Source: Ephydatia muelleri
Lineage: Eukaryota > Porifera > Demospongiae > Spongillida > Spongillidae
DNA length: 64,000 bases
Reading direction: 5' to 3'
Assembly: GCA_013339895.1 (NCBI GenBank)
Contig: JABACO010000003.1
Coordinates: 1,277,669 to 1,341,668 of the forward strand
The number at the start of each line of letters is the position of its first letter. Within the stretch, counting starts at the first letter, position 1. The notes below the pieces were generated by a model. That model had not been told where the DNA came from, made no database searches, and worked only from the letters and a program-made list of their open reading frames with translations. Below, piece by piece: positions 1-12,910 of the stretch. Both the position numbers and the translations under genes were made by a program.

Positions 1-1040
1 GGTGTGGGACCACTATAATGGTCTATATAGTGCATGGCTGCGTTTTGTCCGTGATAAATTTAATCCTTTTTTTTTATTGTATCTTGCTCTGGTAAGTGAA
101 TTTTTATTTGTATTGTAGCTTGCTCTGGTAAGTGATCCGTGCATGCTGAACTTCATTACGGAGAAGACTTGAGACTTCAGATCGAGTCTAATTGCTGTAC
201 CATGGCGTGCAGTACCGATAATAGCTTGTGATGGAACAAGAGTTGAAGAAACAGCTGAATGAGATATCCATTAATAATTTAATGGCTCCTCCTGCCTAAA
301 ACTTACACACACTGCATGAATACAATATCGTCTCTACATACCTAAAACGCTTTTCCCACTCCTAATGTTTGCATGGTTCTATTCTATGCCATGCCATTTT
401 CCTCGCAAGGGCTCCCCAGTCTGCTCTCTTCCCTCTCCCCATGTAGCTTGTCACACATGCAATTATTATTAGGTAACTGGTTATTGCAATATTAGATATA
501 TTTGTGGTATAGTGCAAATCAGTTTTTATAACGTTTTGGCCCCTTCGAAAATAATCCGATAACCGGTCCGGTAATATTAATTAATCACGAAAACCTTATG
601 TGCAGATAAACCTAAAACTGAATAACAGAAACGTGTACCTGTGAATAATTGTAGCCATAAGTATACAGGTGTCCCAGAAGGCTCGTCAGGTTCTTCGTAC
701 AGTCCTTCACTTTGGAAAACACCATCCCCTCATAACGGGGACAATAGCTTATGCATGCAACGCACACACATCGCATATATACACATACATGTATATGTGT
801 GTCTGTGTGTATATGTGCGTACGTGGGCGCAACAAAGTGACACAGCTCTTGGGGGTATGCATGTGTGTCACCTAGCTTTCCTACATATCACAGCAATGTA
901 CTATACACTAAAATTCATGTTATGTCAAGGAGCAAATAGGTTGAATTTGAATCCGAAAAGCAATGTGACAATATATGGTGTAGAACTTTATATCTTTTAA
1001 TTTAATTATGTGTGTTCAATCCCTGACCTCAATTATCCCC
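1..1040. other. No supported gene
   Basis: AT-rich sequence with short open frames only. The longest (641-1000, plus) has the composition of CA/TG-rich repeat and no recognisable domain, so I do not call it. Confidence 0.5.
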
Positions 1041-1045
1041 TCACA

Positions 1046-1270
1046 CACATGCACACACACACACACACACTCACACACACACACACTCACTCACTCACTC
1101 ACTCACTCACTCACTCACTCACTCACTCACTCACTCACTCACTCACTCACTCACTCACTCACTCACTCACTCACTCACTCACTCACTCACTCACTCACTC
1201 ACTCACTCACTCACTCACTCACTCACTCACTCACTCACTCACTCACTCACTCACTCACTCACTCTCACAC
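1046..1270. repeat. CA then TCAC tetranucleotide microsatellite
   Basis: A short CA tract passes into about 180 bp of almost uninterrupted 4-bp TCAC units, roughly 46 copies. All frames across it are open and read as Leu-Thr-His or Ser-Leu-Thr-His repeats, which is a composition artefact. Confidence 0.97.
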
Positions 1271-1412
1271 GTGGATTCACTCAGTCGCTCACTCCATAGA
1301 TCACTCACTTGACAGAATAAAGAAGAGATCAGCATGCAAGGGATGGCAGCTACATGGATTTTAAAGCACAAGTGATTTATAAAGAATGCTATGAAGGTCA
1401 GCTACTGCTTAA

Positions 1413-2090
1413 GTGAGTATGGTGAGTAGACCACTGGAGCGTATAGCAATGGACATCCTGGGCCCTCTTCCTGAGACACCACGAGGAAGTACGTACATTC
1501 TGGTAGTAAGAGCATTTGTAAATGAGTTGTTTGTCAATTTGGTGTGCCTGTGTCCCTTCATACTGATCAGGGGAAGAACTTTGAGGCAGCCCGAATTAAA
1601 GAAATCTGCCAGCTACTGGGCATGAATAAGACTCGGACAAATCATTATCTTCCCCAGTCAGATGGTCTTGTGGAGAGGTTTAACAGGACAGTGCTGGACA
1701 TATTGAGTATGGCTGTTCAGCAGGATGAACATGGATGGGACCTACTCTTGCCACGTGTAATGCTGACCTACAGGACCAGTGTTCAGGAAACTACAGGCAC
1801 TACTCCATTCAGTCTGATGTTTGGATGTGAGCCACGTCTCCCTGAAGACATTATGTTTAGTAGTCCGGCTGAAGAGTATACATAACCTGAGTGTTAGAGC
1901 CATATCTTGGTAAAAAGAGTAAAGAGAGGATATCAGCTGCAGAAAAGAAACAGAGACACCAGAAGGATATGTTCGACAGGAAGGTAAAGGGTCAGCCATA
2001 CCACGTAATGCTTCTACACAATGCAGTTGTTCCCAAAGGGCACTCAAGGAAGTTCTGCAGATTATGGCTGGGGCCTTTAAAGTGATTATG
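1413..2090 (+). mobile_element. Ty3/Gypsy integrase fossil
   Basis: Translated pieces match the integrase part of a Ty3/Gypsy polyprotein. In order they show an AMDILGPLPETPRG-type core start, an HTDQGKNFE stretch, a SDGLVERFNRT stretch, a LMFGCEPRLP stretch and a C-terminal KKQRHQKDMFDRK-type tail. No LTRs are visible beside it and the gag, protease and RT parts are absent, so this is an isolated broken fragment with several breaks. It resembles the integrase of the larger element at 49.2-54.1 kb but is clearly diverged from it. Confidence 0.85.
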
Positions 2091-3585
2091 ATATTGAGTC
2101 GTAATGTGTACTGAATCATCGACTTCAGTAACCCTCAGAAGAGAAAAGTGTTCAGTAACCCTCGGAAGAGAAAAGTGGTACACTTTAATAGGTTTAAAAC
2201 CAGCACCTGTAGGTCCAGAATCAATGATTACTGAAGATGGTCAATCACAGCAACATGTGAGCACAGCAGTACCTAAAACCTCAAGTAAGAGATCACCAAA
2301 GTTTAAAATGAGGAAGGTGAGGGGGAGTATATCGACTGATATAGAGGGACCTAACACAAATGCTGGATGTAGCAAATATTCTGCCATCGATGACAGTAGT
2401 TGCAAGGTCTGTACAATTGTTCAGAATTAGCTGTTGACAGTGGTGGGCCATCTCAATCAATCACTACTGTTGTTTTTGGTTCAGCTATAATGTCAACGTT
2501 GTCACATTTATAGATTCCCAGTTTTCACGTGTCGACCTATTCTTAGTGCATGGGGGCAAACTCTGTATCAATGATGCATAGGTACTGCAGTGAAAGTGAT
2601 TGATAGTCACTTTTGTCATCACAGATCCAGTTTGCCTGCAGGAGGAACAGAAAACCATACCATAACCCTACTAACGCTTTCTCTTCATATTGGGCATAGT
2701 CTGTTTATGATTGTGTGCCATCTCCACGACACATGCCTCCACCAAATCCTGTTCTTTTGCAAGCTTAGTCTGCAACACCACTTGATAATTGGTAATACCA
2801 CAGCCCATTGGAGAGGAGTCAGCATGTTGTGTCATGGATACCGTTGTTAAGCTGTGCATTGCTGTTCATATACATGCAACCAAATGGCTTTCTTGGTGTC
2901 TGTTTTTTGTATTTATGTCTGGAGGAGTTGCATTGTTGTAAGGCCACACCATCTCTTGAGGATGGTAAGATGGTGTGTGATTTATCATACAACCTTAATG
3001 AGACACTGGGCAACCCTACTCCATCCTCCATTCCTATTGCACTCCTCCATTTGGTGCAAGAGCCCCTCAGATGTAATAATGGCAAAGCACAGCTCACCCA
3101 TGCAGGACCTAATTGACTGAATTATAATACTTTTTTTGGTTCAATAAAAATACTTATGTGCTTAGTAATTGAACGTGTACTTATAAATGTTAGTTATTAT
3201 TTGTTACAATGGTTATTAAAACTAATTAATCTTGATTAATTAATTAAAAATAATAATATTATCTGGTGCATGTATATTGAAATAAGGATGTAAATAATAA
3301 TGTGCATTTATTTGAATAATAATATTGTTGTGTAATAGTGATAAGTGTAGTTGTTTTTGATAAAATAAATAGTTTTGCCGCCAATACAATAATCAATAAT
3401 AAAGTTATTCATAATAATAATACACAAAGGATATGCAATATAAAATACACTGACGCACAATTACGTACACATAACAATTCATGAGGGCACAATCCTGGTG
3501 AGGATAGCCGAAGAAATGGATCTCATGAGGCAGGTGTTAATGTTTAACAATAACTATGTAATGTCCTTGCAGAGTACTGAAATGG
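2091..3585. other. No supported gene
   Basis: Short overlapping open frames on both strands (2104-2430, 2590-2850, 2808-3120) show no domain that I recognise. The first may be tail sequence of the neighbouring Gypsy fossil. From about 3120 the sequence is strongly AT-rich. Confidence 0.4.
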
Positions 3586-3589
3586 GTAG

Positions 3590-3920
3590 TAATGTCACCT
3601 CCAATCACAGCCACACCCGTCCAGCTGACCTCTTTGGTTCCAAACTGGGTCTTGGGCAAGCCAGCAGCTTTTGACATGTCTATCGCATCCCCACTTATTC
3701 CTACAATTCTTTTGGAAGCAAGTGTGGCAACAGGAGTAGCTGCATGGACGACTGAGCAGAGAAAGCACTGCTCCAAAGTCATTTCTGGATGGGTTACCAT
3801 TGGTAGTTGAATCTTATGGAGCCTGGGGAAAGGAGGTTTTGGAGTCTATCTCCCAGCTAGCTTCTCGATTAGACACTCACTCTTTCAATGCAAAGTCAAG
3901 TGCTTACTGAACACTACCGG
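3590..3920 (+). mobile_element. Retroelement C-terminal relic (RT-linked family)
   Basis: The plus strand reads PAAFDMSIASPLIP, then a stretch resembling LPLVVESYGAWGKE. I recall this pairing from the C-terminal end of reverse-transcriptase-bearing ORFs that are multicopy in sponges and cnidarians. Only this end is present, and it is a broken relic. The exact element class (LINE, DIRS or other) cannot be fixed from this piece. Confidence 0.5.
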
Positions 3921-4634
3921 CGGCTGAACCTTCACCTAGTATGAGCTAATGCTTTTCCTGCAGCATCTATCAATGTGATGTGGTATAGGCGTAGTTAAGT
4001 TGATAATAATTTCTACTAATCTCACTACGATGAGCAAACCAGCATTTGATTTGGTATTAGGATTTTGAATTGTATATTATAAAACATCAAGGACATAGTA
4101 GTTTTCAGAGTTTTCAAGTATGATTTCGTGCTTTACAAATAAAACGCTATTTAAATGCTTCAAACTTTCATTCAGGTATGTGTGCAGTTTATAAATCCAC
4201 CTATTAATTGTTGCACATGCTATTACATCATATTAATTAATTAGACAGCTAGAATTTAATCTTATCTTTATGCTTATTAAAGGCAATCTGGTTTTAATAT
4301 TAGTCCATACTTGGCTAACATCCATATTGCATGTTCACAAATTAATTTAGATTGATGTTACTATTAAGAAATTATAAACTTTTTGAACACCTGGTTTGAT
4401 ATGGAAATGGAATTGTTACAACAAATGCTATGCCACACACCTTGAGAGTTTATTTGTGAGAAATCAACTTATAAGCACAGAATTCAAATACACAATTATT
4501 AGTCTCAGTCTGGACAACAAGTGGATCCTCTTCCTTTCTTCCAGGAACATTTAAATAGCCAAACACTCTGCATAATGATTATACAATACACGACGTGATT
4601 AATCATGAAAGGAATTTAATTATAGATTATTGAA
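3921..4634. other. AT-rich intergenic, no gene seen
   Basis: No open frame of note and no RNA gene is recognised. This is the 3' flank of gene 1. Confidence 0.4.
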
Positions 4635-6853
4635 TTACTGTTTTGATGGTTTGTACTGGAAGTGCTGGTAGGCAGTCTCTGTCCGTCCTATGCGAATCGG
4701 CCTCACAGTTAGTAAAATGGCTCCATTTACAATGTTCAAATATTTGGACTTCAGCAGCATATTGATCAGCACATGAACTGTTCAGATACATAAATGAGCC
4801 ATAGATACAACAGTACATTTATCCTACCTGTTGTTACTTTGGATTGGTCATCAATGGGGCCAACAAAAATAAGACAGAGATCACTGTTTCTGCCATACAA
4901 TTCATTCTCTAAGCATGCACTAGCCTGCAATAGAATTGGAATATCCTAAACATTCAACTGCAGTATAACGTACCTTGCTGGTGGTCCACGAAAAATTTTC
5001 TTGTGGCAGATTGACTGAGAAGTGGTTAGTATAAAATGTTTCCTTCTGTGGCTTTTGTTTGTTGTGTAAACCATGAAAGCAAATTGTCACTGCCTGTGGG
5101 AATTATCAATGAGTTGCAAATAATTCAAATTTTCTCTGTTTTATAATGAGTCAATCCTTAACATGTGAAAAATTTGGCTAATGAATCCAAATGTATAAAG
5201 GACTGAATAATAACTAGACCAGAGAACACACAATATACATATATGAGTCACACTTGGCAAAGTAAGGTTAATTGTTTGGAATTGGTTCATTCTCCTTATG
5301 AAGCTAACCATTCCGGGGTACCATTACACTTACTTGTCTGAAAACCCATGCCAGAGACCTGCCGAATCCAGTTGTTCCAAATGAAACATCAATGACAAGC
5401 CCTTGCTTATTTGGAGCGTAGTTAACAAACTTCAATAACTCGCTACGCAGAGTTCCTTTAGTGGGCTTTTTGCAGAAATCAATTGCACATTTTATAACTG
5501 GATTAACTCTTCTTACTTAGTCTTACCAATATCGAACTTGAGGAGAGCTGCTCATCAAAACCAGCTTGTTTAAATAGGTGCTCAGCTTCATTCTTAACAT
5601 CTGTAATGTTTACCAGTAGATCAGGGCAATTATGCTTCTTCCTCTCATAATCTTTGCATGGGATGAAAAATATATATTTCACTCAGTCATGATCAACAAT
5701 ATAGAAATTCTTCTATTCGTTCTTAAATGAAACTATAATTACAAAGCTGACCTTGTATATCCATCTGCATGTCATTGAATGACTGGAGCAGCTTATGATC
5801 TTTTGCGTTAACATACTGGAACTCTTTATCAATCTGTAACTCTTTAAATACTTGTCCATATCCTGCATCCACCCAATACAACTGCAATAGCAAAAAGTCC
5901 AAATCATCTTCAATGCGAGGAGAAAACCACCCATCAAAGAGGAGTTTCACTTGTGATGCAGGAAGACAAAGATGGAATGTGAAGTGTGCCAGTTTTTTTG
6001 CGCCTAGTTCATTAGGATGTCCAAAAAAGCTCCACTGAATTCCAAACAAAAGCACGACTGTCACCAATACCAGCAGAATTATATTCAAGTACCTCAGAAC
6101 AGACAAAAATTGCAAAGGTGTGTACAGACACTCGAAGGAGACCGGCCCTGCATCTAACGGAAAATAGCCTTCCATATGCAACGAATACATGTACGTGTCT
6201 CGATAGCACTGGAAAAGGACGGTGAAGTCATCAAAAACCGCAAATGTAATCGCGATCGCCGTTGCTGTCAAAGCTAACTGTACGAAAAGTTTCCCCAAGT
6301 AGCCTAGAAATATTCTTTTGTTCGAAAATTCTTTCTCCAATTTTGTCACTATTGCGACGTTAGCCTCTCTGTGTTTTCCACTTCGAACTTTATGGAGTCG
6401 ATCAAGTGTTGTCGCAAGATCGACGAAGTACTTTGTATAACCCCCAAATGTCCAGAACCACAGTTGATGAGGGGCGGTAATGAATAGCCCTTGGAGGGTG
6501 ATGAAAATTGGATAGTACTGCGTTAAAGAAAGACCGCTGGAGCAAAAGCTATTGACATAGGCGAACTGGGATGCCGTGAAATTGTTTGGAACGTGGCAGA
6601 TGACCGAGGACGATGGACGACGAAAGAACGCAACCACAAGATAAACGGACGTGAGGCTTAGTATTCCGGCAACTAGCAGCGTAACGGTACGATCCCAGAC
6701 AAACTCTTTCGGTTCGAGATGCTTATGCGCCCATGTTTTAATGTCTGGAATGCCTCCAGGCCTATTCTGATGCTGCGTTGGTGGTTGAGTGATAAGACCT
6801 GACGTCTGCAATTTTTGCTCCGCAAGATGGTAGAATTGTGCGCCATTATCCAT
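4635..6853 (-). CDS. Gene 1: LRRC8/pannexin-like four-TM channel protein with conserved unknown C-terminal domain
   Basis: Six exons on the minus strand, phases consistent: 6853-5752, 5651-5527, 5465-5334, 5093-4974, 4924-4828 and 4777-4635 (stop TAA), giving 572 aa. The first exon holds four hydrophobic segments. Cysteines lie in extracellular loop 1 (VICHVPNNF, FVNSFCSS) and loop 2 (LFQC, FECLY), spaced as in LRRC8 loops. A post-TM4 motif, DDLDFLLLQLYWVDAGYG, parallels the LRRC8 NDFAFMLHLIDQYDP region. There are no leucine-rich repeats. Exons 3-6 encode a domain shared with genes 2 and 3: FVNYAPNKQG, DVSFGTTGFGRSLAW, FYTNHF, VGPIDDQSK and ILLTVRP. The start at 6853 is the first Met before the shared KEFVWDR motif. 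Family placement rests on pattern matching; the C-terminal function is unknown. By analogy it would form an oligomeric plasma-membrane pore. Confidence 0.85.
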
Positions 6854-7048
6854 TTGAGCTTTAGGTTATTGAATGAGCGCATGCGCGAAGTGGGAACGAG
6901 GCATGAGGACCTATAAAATTAATGCTCAGAAATGTGTGCCGCTGGAAGTTTTATAAACTATGTCCTCTTAGAGAGTAGTGTTTGGATAGCCTCGACCTAC
7001 ATGTACAGAGCTCCAGGTCAGTGTAATTTGTCAGACACATTCGCAAAG

Positions 7049-7252
7049 ATGTGGACCGTGTTGCCAAGTGGTCTTCCAGTGTTCCCAGAATGGGTCTCAG
7101 CTCTGGAATAACCTGGACTAACCCAATGGTGCTCGTTTAATGAGCCATGGCCCTCGACCATTGACTGCATGTGCCTACATACCTCTCCAGCTGCTCTCTG
7201 TGCTCAGATATGCGGACGTGTCACTGGTCAGCCTCCTCATACTCGTACTACA
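7049..7252 (+). pseudogene. Fragment of a gene-3-like channel exon
   Basis: About 200 bp closely match the gene 3 first exon around 19071-19262, which covers the end of TM3, loop 2 and TM4. Long identical runs cover the CDCAYIPLQLLSV-coding part. Small insertions and deletions destroy the frame, and no flanking exon parts are found. It lies between genes 1 and 2 but on the opposite strand and is closest to gene 3, so it looks like a recent partial copy, not a remnant of either neighbour. Confidence 0.85.
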
Positions 7253-7528
7253 CAGGGTAATGGATGGATCCCCACAGGCCTGCATGCACAGAATGGCAAA
7301 TGGGAGCTGACACCTAACCAGACCGTAACCAGGGAACATGAATCTTCTTATTCCTCTCTGAGAACTGATTGGCAGCGTTTTGTGTGACCTCATTAACTGC
7401 AATGGAAGCGATTTCCATACAATAAATTGGCTCCACGTTAATTTTATGTGTGCACAATTTGATTATTCATAAATGTGATGGGTATAATACATTGATACAT
7501 GCTTTTGCAACAAGACGTTTCTGAGGGT

Positions 7529-10500
7529 CTATGTGATGGTGGCATTACTAGCACAAAAATCTTGTGTGCCATCTGAGAAAACAAATTGGAAGGATTAGTA
7601 CACTGACAATTGAGCCATTCTTTGCTTACCAAGGAATGTATACATTGTAAATTCAAACACACACCCAGTGCCAGCACAGTTGACTGAAACTTTTTGTCTT
7701 GGAATTTGATTGGATGCAACAAACATTCTACACACAAACAAAGTCATTTTCATAGCTTAGTTTATCATAAAAATAAATAAGACAAATACAATAGGTTGAT
7801 GACAATATAATGACCAAAATCACATGGAAACACTACCAGCTAGTGTGAAGTACACAGCCGTGTCCTGGAGCCAGACATCGGCTAGGTACAATATATTATG
7901 TCATTTCTGCTTCACATAATTGTAGAGTGCACCACTAGACTAATCATGACTCCTGCATCCCTTATTTGCACTAAGAATTATTTTGTTAAATCGCTTGCAC
8001 ATTCTGTTATACATACTGAGTCTTCCTTTCTTGCAACAAGCAGTTATTCAGTCAGTGACACCAATTGACATGTTGTTTATTTACGTTGGGGACACCAAGA
8101 ATCCAATTGAGTACCATCGGACAGTCCTTTTGCATAGATACTCAGATTATGGATATTTTACATGATGATTTATTTTAATTATTAATTTGCTAATGTTTCT
8201 TTGCCAACATTGTGTTGGAATCAATTTAAATGTGATATCATAAGTTGTCTTATAAATGCAACCTGATGTTACAAAGAATGAATTTTTATACGTGTAAAAA
8301 ATGCAATTGAAAACATGTTGCAACAAATGACACTTAATGACAATGTTTACAGGAACCCACGGTTTAGATGGTTCATAGTTGAAGTATTTTTCTGAGGCAG
8401 ATCTGTGCGCTATTTGGAGTGGTCTGACTGTTAGCAGAATAGCATTCCTTTGAATACAGTCAGCAGCGAGGAGGTGACTTATTAGTAGATGTACTGCAGA
8501 ATGAGTTACTCACACTACTGAATATTGATGCACACCATACCTGTACCTGTTGCCAGCTTTGATTTGTCATCAATTGGGCTAACCACAATAAAATTCACAA
8601 TTTTTTTATTACTGATCCCTTGACAAATATATTCATATGCCTAAAAAAACGTTAATTTATGTGGGCTTATTAAATATTACTTCTCACCTTATTCAAAACA
8701 ATATTCCTTCGGGAGAACACATCCTGAGGTAGCATGATGCACTCATAATTAGTGTAGAAAGCAGTTCTCTTCGGCATGTCATCTTGATAAAAAGGATGGA
8801 AATTAACTGACCTGACCTGCAAAAGTACAGATTCAGATTATATGTTACCCATTCTCTCTACATAGTGAGGGGCTTCAAAAAATTAAAAAAATACATTTGA
8901 ATGCATGGTGTATCATATCTTTATTCTTCGTAGAGCAATGTATTATGCCACTCTCCAACTACTATCTCAAACATCCACTGCACCGAAGGCCCAATCAAAT
9001 CAGTTCTACCATCATCTCTACTTCTCTCATATTAAAGCATTCCCAGTACATACACCAATGTATAGTTTTGTTACAATCAGCCAAACAATTGCTTCAACAG
9101 CATTAACAACCTTCTCAAAAGCTCTGGCCAGAGCTAATGTGAAACCTGCTGTTCCAAATGATACATCTAGAGCGTATCCAGCTTCCACTCCATCAATAGC
9201 AAGGTGTGGAGCACATTTGACAAACTCATAAAATGCTGTACGAATGCTTTGAATTGAAACCTGTTTAAGCAGTGAAAGAAAGCAAAAGTTATCAAGTGCT
9301 CTGATTCACACAAGTAAAACCACAAAAACACTGTGCATTAGTATTTCAATGAATAACCCTTTTTTATACTCACATTGCATGCCAGTATTTGATAGTACAT
9401 AGTAATAATGCCAGTATTTGATAGTACATAATAATAATGCCAGTATTTGATAGTACCTACCCACTCTAAACCATTCAGGTCTATATTTCCAAGATCCTCT
9501 TTGTAGTCATCATATGCCTCCACCTCCGGATTTTTACATAATCTTCTGAAGTATTCCTGAAGCTCAAGATGATGTTCCTTGTTATGTGGCACTTCCCCTT
9601 TTAATCTGGCTATGCCATTGTAGAGTCTTGCATTGTTGGGATGACTGTTACACCTCTGCAATCTCGTTTCCATAGCATCTAGAAGCCAACAGATAGGCAT
9701 AATGCACACACATTGGATAGCTGACCTCTGTTATATCTCCAGTCCTGCTGCAGGTTAATTAACAAGTGAAGCAGCTTGTGATCATGAATGTGCAGGGAAC
9801 GATGTGCCTTGGAGATCTGCAGTTCTCGGAATACCTTGCCATGTCCTGAATCTGATTGGTATAGCCTTAATAATAAGAAGTCAAGGTCATGTTGAATTGA
9901 AGGAGAAAATAAAATTCTAAGTTGACAGGCACCTGCAGCGGTAAACAGTTTAGGAAATACGTAGCTTTCTGGAGGAAGACAAGAAGTAAATGCAAACATG
10001 GCTATCTCGTTTGTACCCAGTTCTGCACAATGTCCTTTAACATACCAGATAGCGCCATAAAGGAGCACCACAATCACAGCAACGATCAAAACTGCATCTA
10101 CATACCTCAGGACTGAAAAGAGTCGAAAAGGAATATATGTACATTCGAAATAAGTCGGCCATACATCGTGAAAGCTACTATTTCCAACCACACGCTGTGT
10201 AGACGCATTGCTTGAACAGAGAAAAGTGATCGAGAAGTCATCGAAGACGCCCCACGAGATACAAAGCGATAGCACTGCCGCGATCGATTGCAGAATAAGC
10301 TTGCCAATGTAGCACCTGTGTATGCGTCGGCTCAACGAAAACTCGCCCTCCAGCTTTGTGACGATGGCGATGTTTTTACGATCATACTCTCCGGAACTGG
10401 GATCCTTGAGGCGATCGAGCGTCTTTGCCAGATCAAAGAAGAAATCAATATGCCCAGCGAACAGCCACGACCAAAACTGATGCGGTGACAAAACGATCAG

Positions 10501-10851
10501 GCCATGGACGGCTAGAAACAGAGGGTAATATTGCCCCAAAGAAAGACTACTGAAACAGAAACTATTGACAAATGATGATTGAACGGCGGAGAAGCTGCTC
10601 GGTGTCCTACACACTACAGTCGATGTGGACTGACTGAAGAACTCCGCGACGAGGTCAACAACCGTTAGGCCCAATATACAGGTTACCAAAACGGTAACCA
10701 TGCGATCCCAAATGAACTCTTTGGGCACAATCGTTTTCATTTCGTCCACATTCTGTGCTGTCTTTGATTTCTTTGGCTTCAGTTCTTCGGCTGGCGTGAA
10801 ACCGCTCTGTTTCTTCTTCAGACGATACGTTGTGCTTTTTTGAAGCTGCAT
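7529..10851 (-). CDS. Gene 2: LRRC8/pannexin-like four-TM channel protein with conserved unknown C-terminal domain
   Basis: Eight exons fit by splice phase: 10851-9726, 9678-9461, 9260-9111, 8816-8688, 8640-8547, 8493-8361, 7727-7630 and 7572-7529 (stop TAG), giving 663 aa. The first exon has four TM segments, loop cysteines (VVCRTPSSF, FVNSFCFSS, TFLC, FECTY) and the DLDFLLLRLYQSDSGHG motif. The C-terminal domain shows FVKCAPHL, ALDVSFGTAGFTLALARAF, FYTNYE, LPQDVFSRRNIVLNK, VSPIDDKSK and AILLTVRPLQIA. The last exons carry VNCAGTGCVFEFTMYTF, matching the gene 3 tail and absent from gene 1. A basic N-terminal extension (RLKKKQ, KPKKSK) precedes KEFIWDR. Exon 3 would use a GTTGTT donor, which is weak. 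The exon lengths 129, 94 and 133 nearly equal those of gene 3. Confidence 0.82.
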
Positions 10852-11105
10852 TGTGTGTTGGGAGTGCTTTTATTCGAACGCAGCGTTGCAGGACAAAGTT
10901 AATACATGGACAGATTATATCTGAAAGTTGGTCCACCGCATTGCACGATAAAAGTCTGAATTGAATTGCGGGTTAGTGTACGAAAATACATACAATAGGT
11001 TATCGGATAATTTTAATCGTCATGAATTTTTTTGGGCACTACCAACATGCATTATTATAACGGGTACGTACAGTAAAGTATGATAAATATTAAGACCGAA
11101 TTACT

Positions 11106-11223
11106 CACAGCAAAAACAGATTGATGCATGTCACTAGAAATCAATAATAGGGCACTCGTTTTTCAAAAAACGAGTGCCCTATTATTGATTTCTAGTGACA
11201 TGCATCAATCTGTTTTTGCTGTG
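11106..11223. repeat. Near-perfect 118-bp palindrome
   Basis: Two arms of 58 bases are exact reverse complements, joined with only the central base pair (C11164/A11165) unpaired. The arms start CACAGCAAAAACAG and the right arm ends CTGTTTTTGCTGTG. There is effectively no loop. Sequence this symmetric usually reflects a recent inverted duplication, a foldback element or a hairpin RNA. Confidence 0.95.
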
Positions 11224-12100
11224 TATATAATTTAATGCAGTGAAAAGTACATGTTGTCTACTTACAGAGTAGCTGATAAGAGGTTTGGTGTGCCATAAGA
11301 GTGCTTCGAAACATGCATGCTTGTTTTAGAAATTAAGTTGCAGTAAGGATCACGCGATCATGCTGTTCATCATCAGTATTGTGTTTTATTAGAACCTCAA
11401 GAAACGAATCCTCGTTTTATCCGTGATCCCTAATGTTTTAAAAGCATAAATATATAATACATATGCACCTCACCAATAACAGATATACATACGCACACAA
11501 ACATTGATTTTACAGCACACACAGACACAATCACATACATAGGGACCCACTCACATGCACAAACCCACACATACACACACACATCTTAATATGCACATGT
11601 AAGTTCCTGTAGTCCAGCTCCATCATCAAATCCTGCACCAATTCTCGGAATCCTCGAAGACATAGATTGGTGGCCCTCAAAATGGCAAAGCACAGCCTGG
11701 CTCCTATCGTACGCGTCCTGCACCTTCAAAATAATTTTTTTCGCCAGCAATTTTAGCAGCAAGGATTTGTATGAAGAATTCTAATGCATGTGGGTTTATG
11801 AGCAGGTAAAATGTGTCCGACTATCAGCAGCACGCTACAAATATCCCACTAGAGTACGGGGGAGTCCAAAACCATGCAAGTATAATTAGATGCGCTTCAA
11901 ATGCACACACTTCGAAATATATTCTGTTATTCTTGTAAGAAATGAACACAAAACTCAAGCACACAATAATTTATTTGCCGCTTCATCAAAAAACTGTTTG
12001 CAGACCACAAGCACTTCCTGTGCAAGCCAACACAACATCATCAATCCCTAGCACGAATTGTGTGCCATTGTGCAGAATTATTGGTTATATAACCATTCCT
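11224..12100. other. No gene seen; short CA-rich stretch
   Basis: AT-rich sequence upstream of gene 2. A degenerate CA/CACA-rich patch lies at about 11480-11590. No coding signal found. Confidence 0.4.
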
Positions 12101-12114
12101 TGAAAAGTGGAAAT

Positions 12115-12910
12115 TAAACACGTTGTTGCCAGTTCCAAGGAATCCTATGTGAAGTGTCACCTTGAGCAAAATGACGTAATCTACAATGTTGAAACATTTT
12201 CTTCAAAGCATGCTAATTACTACATAAAATTAACCAATGAACAAGTACAGTAGCCACTTTTACACTATTACAAATATATACACTATATCCTATATATCCT
12301 GTCATTGAATGTGCCAACAACAATAAACAGATAAACATTCTGCCCTACTATTCATTTCTTAAGTGTATAATGAAAACAAAAAATACGTCGTGGTGGGGGT
12401 AGTCAGCTAAAGAATTTGTGCTCAAAGAAAAATTTTCTTGTGATAATATGTTTCCTTTAGAGTATGTAAGCCATCAAAGAAAATTGTTACTTCCTACAGC
12501 GTTTCTGGTGATATATTATTCAGTGTTTTACATTCCTGTTGAACTTGCCTTATGGTCCTATTTTATAAATAGTGAAATTAACGTGTGGAAAACAAACTTA
12601 ACTTGAAATCATTTATATTACAATCAAGTTATATGGCAGTGTTTCATGGATTTCATTCAAGTAAACAACAAAATAAATGCTAGTGCCAACCTACATATAA
12701 ACTAAGCTGAAATTGTGACAAATACTACAAGCCTATATAGGTTTTAAAAACTAATGACGAAATTAGTCTTACTTGGCGAAATCAGTCTTACTTATCAGAA
12801 ATCGCATGTCATGCCACAACCTTATGACGGCAGGCAAACCCAGTGGGCTTCATTCAATGGCAAGTGCAATATATCTGGGGCACAACGAACAAATGTCAAT
12901 AAATGATTTT
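12115..12910 (-). pseudogene. Decayed fourth channel paralogue (C-terminal domain exons)
   Basis: Several blocks align, in the right order and orientation, with the C-terminal exons of gene 1. They are 12150-12215 with exon 6 (plus-strand read TCTACAATGTTGAAACAT), 12300-12365 with exon 5, 12415-12510 with exon 4 (GAAAAATTTTCTTGTG is shared) and, more weakly, 12795-12905 with exon 3. Every block carries frame changes and no open frame survives. The channel-domain exon is not found upstream, where the inverted repeat at 13.2 kb begins. Confidence 0.7.

Noticed and set aside
641-1000. 119-aa plus-strand frame near the window start
   Set aside because: No domain and repeat-like TG/CA composition. 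An overlapping frame is equally open.
1008-1364. Ser-Leu-Thr-His repeat proteins
   Set aside because: Translation of a pure TCAC microsatellite.
3537-3800. 87-aa minus-strand frame
   Set aside because: Antisense of the plus-strand retroelement relic, which carries the recognisable motifs.
7444-7737. 97-aa minus-strand frame
   Set aside because: Wrong frame over the last two exons of gene 2. The spliced frame gives the conserved VNCAGTGCVFEF motif.
8897-9231. Plus-strand frames of 69 and 108 aa
   Set aside because: Antisense to gene 2 exon 3 and its intron.
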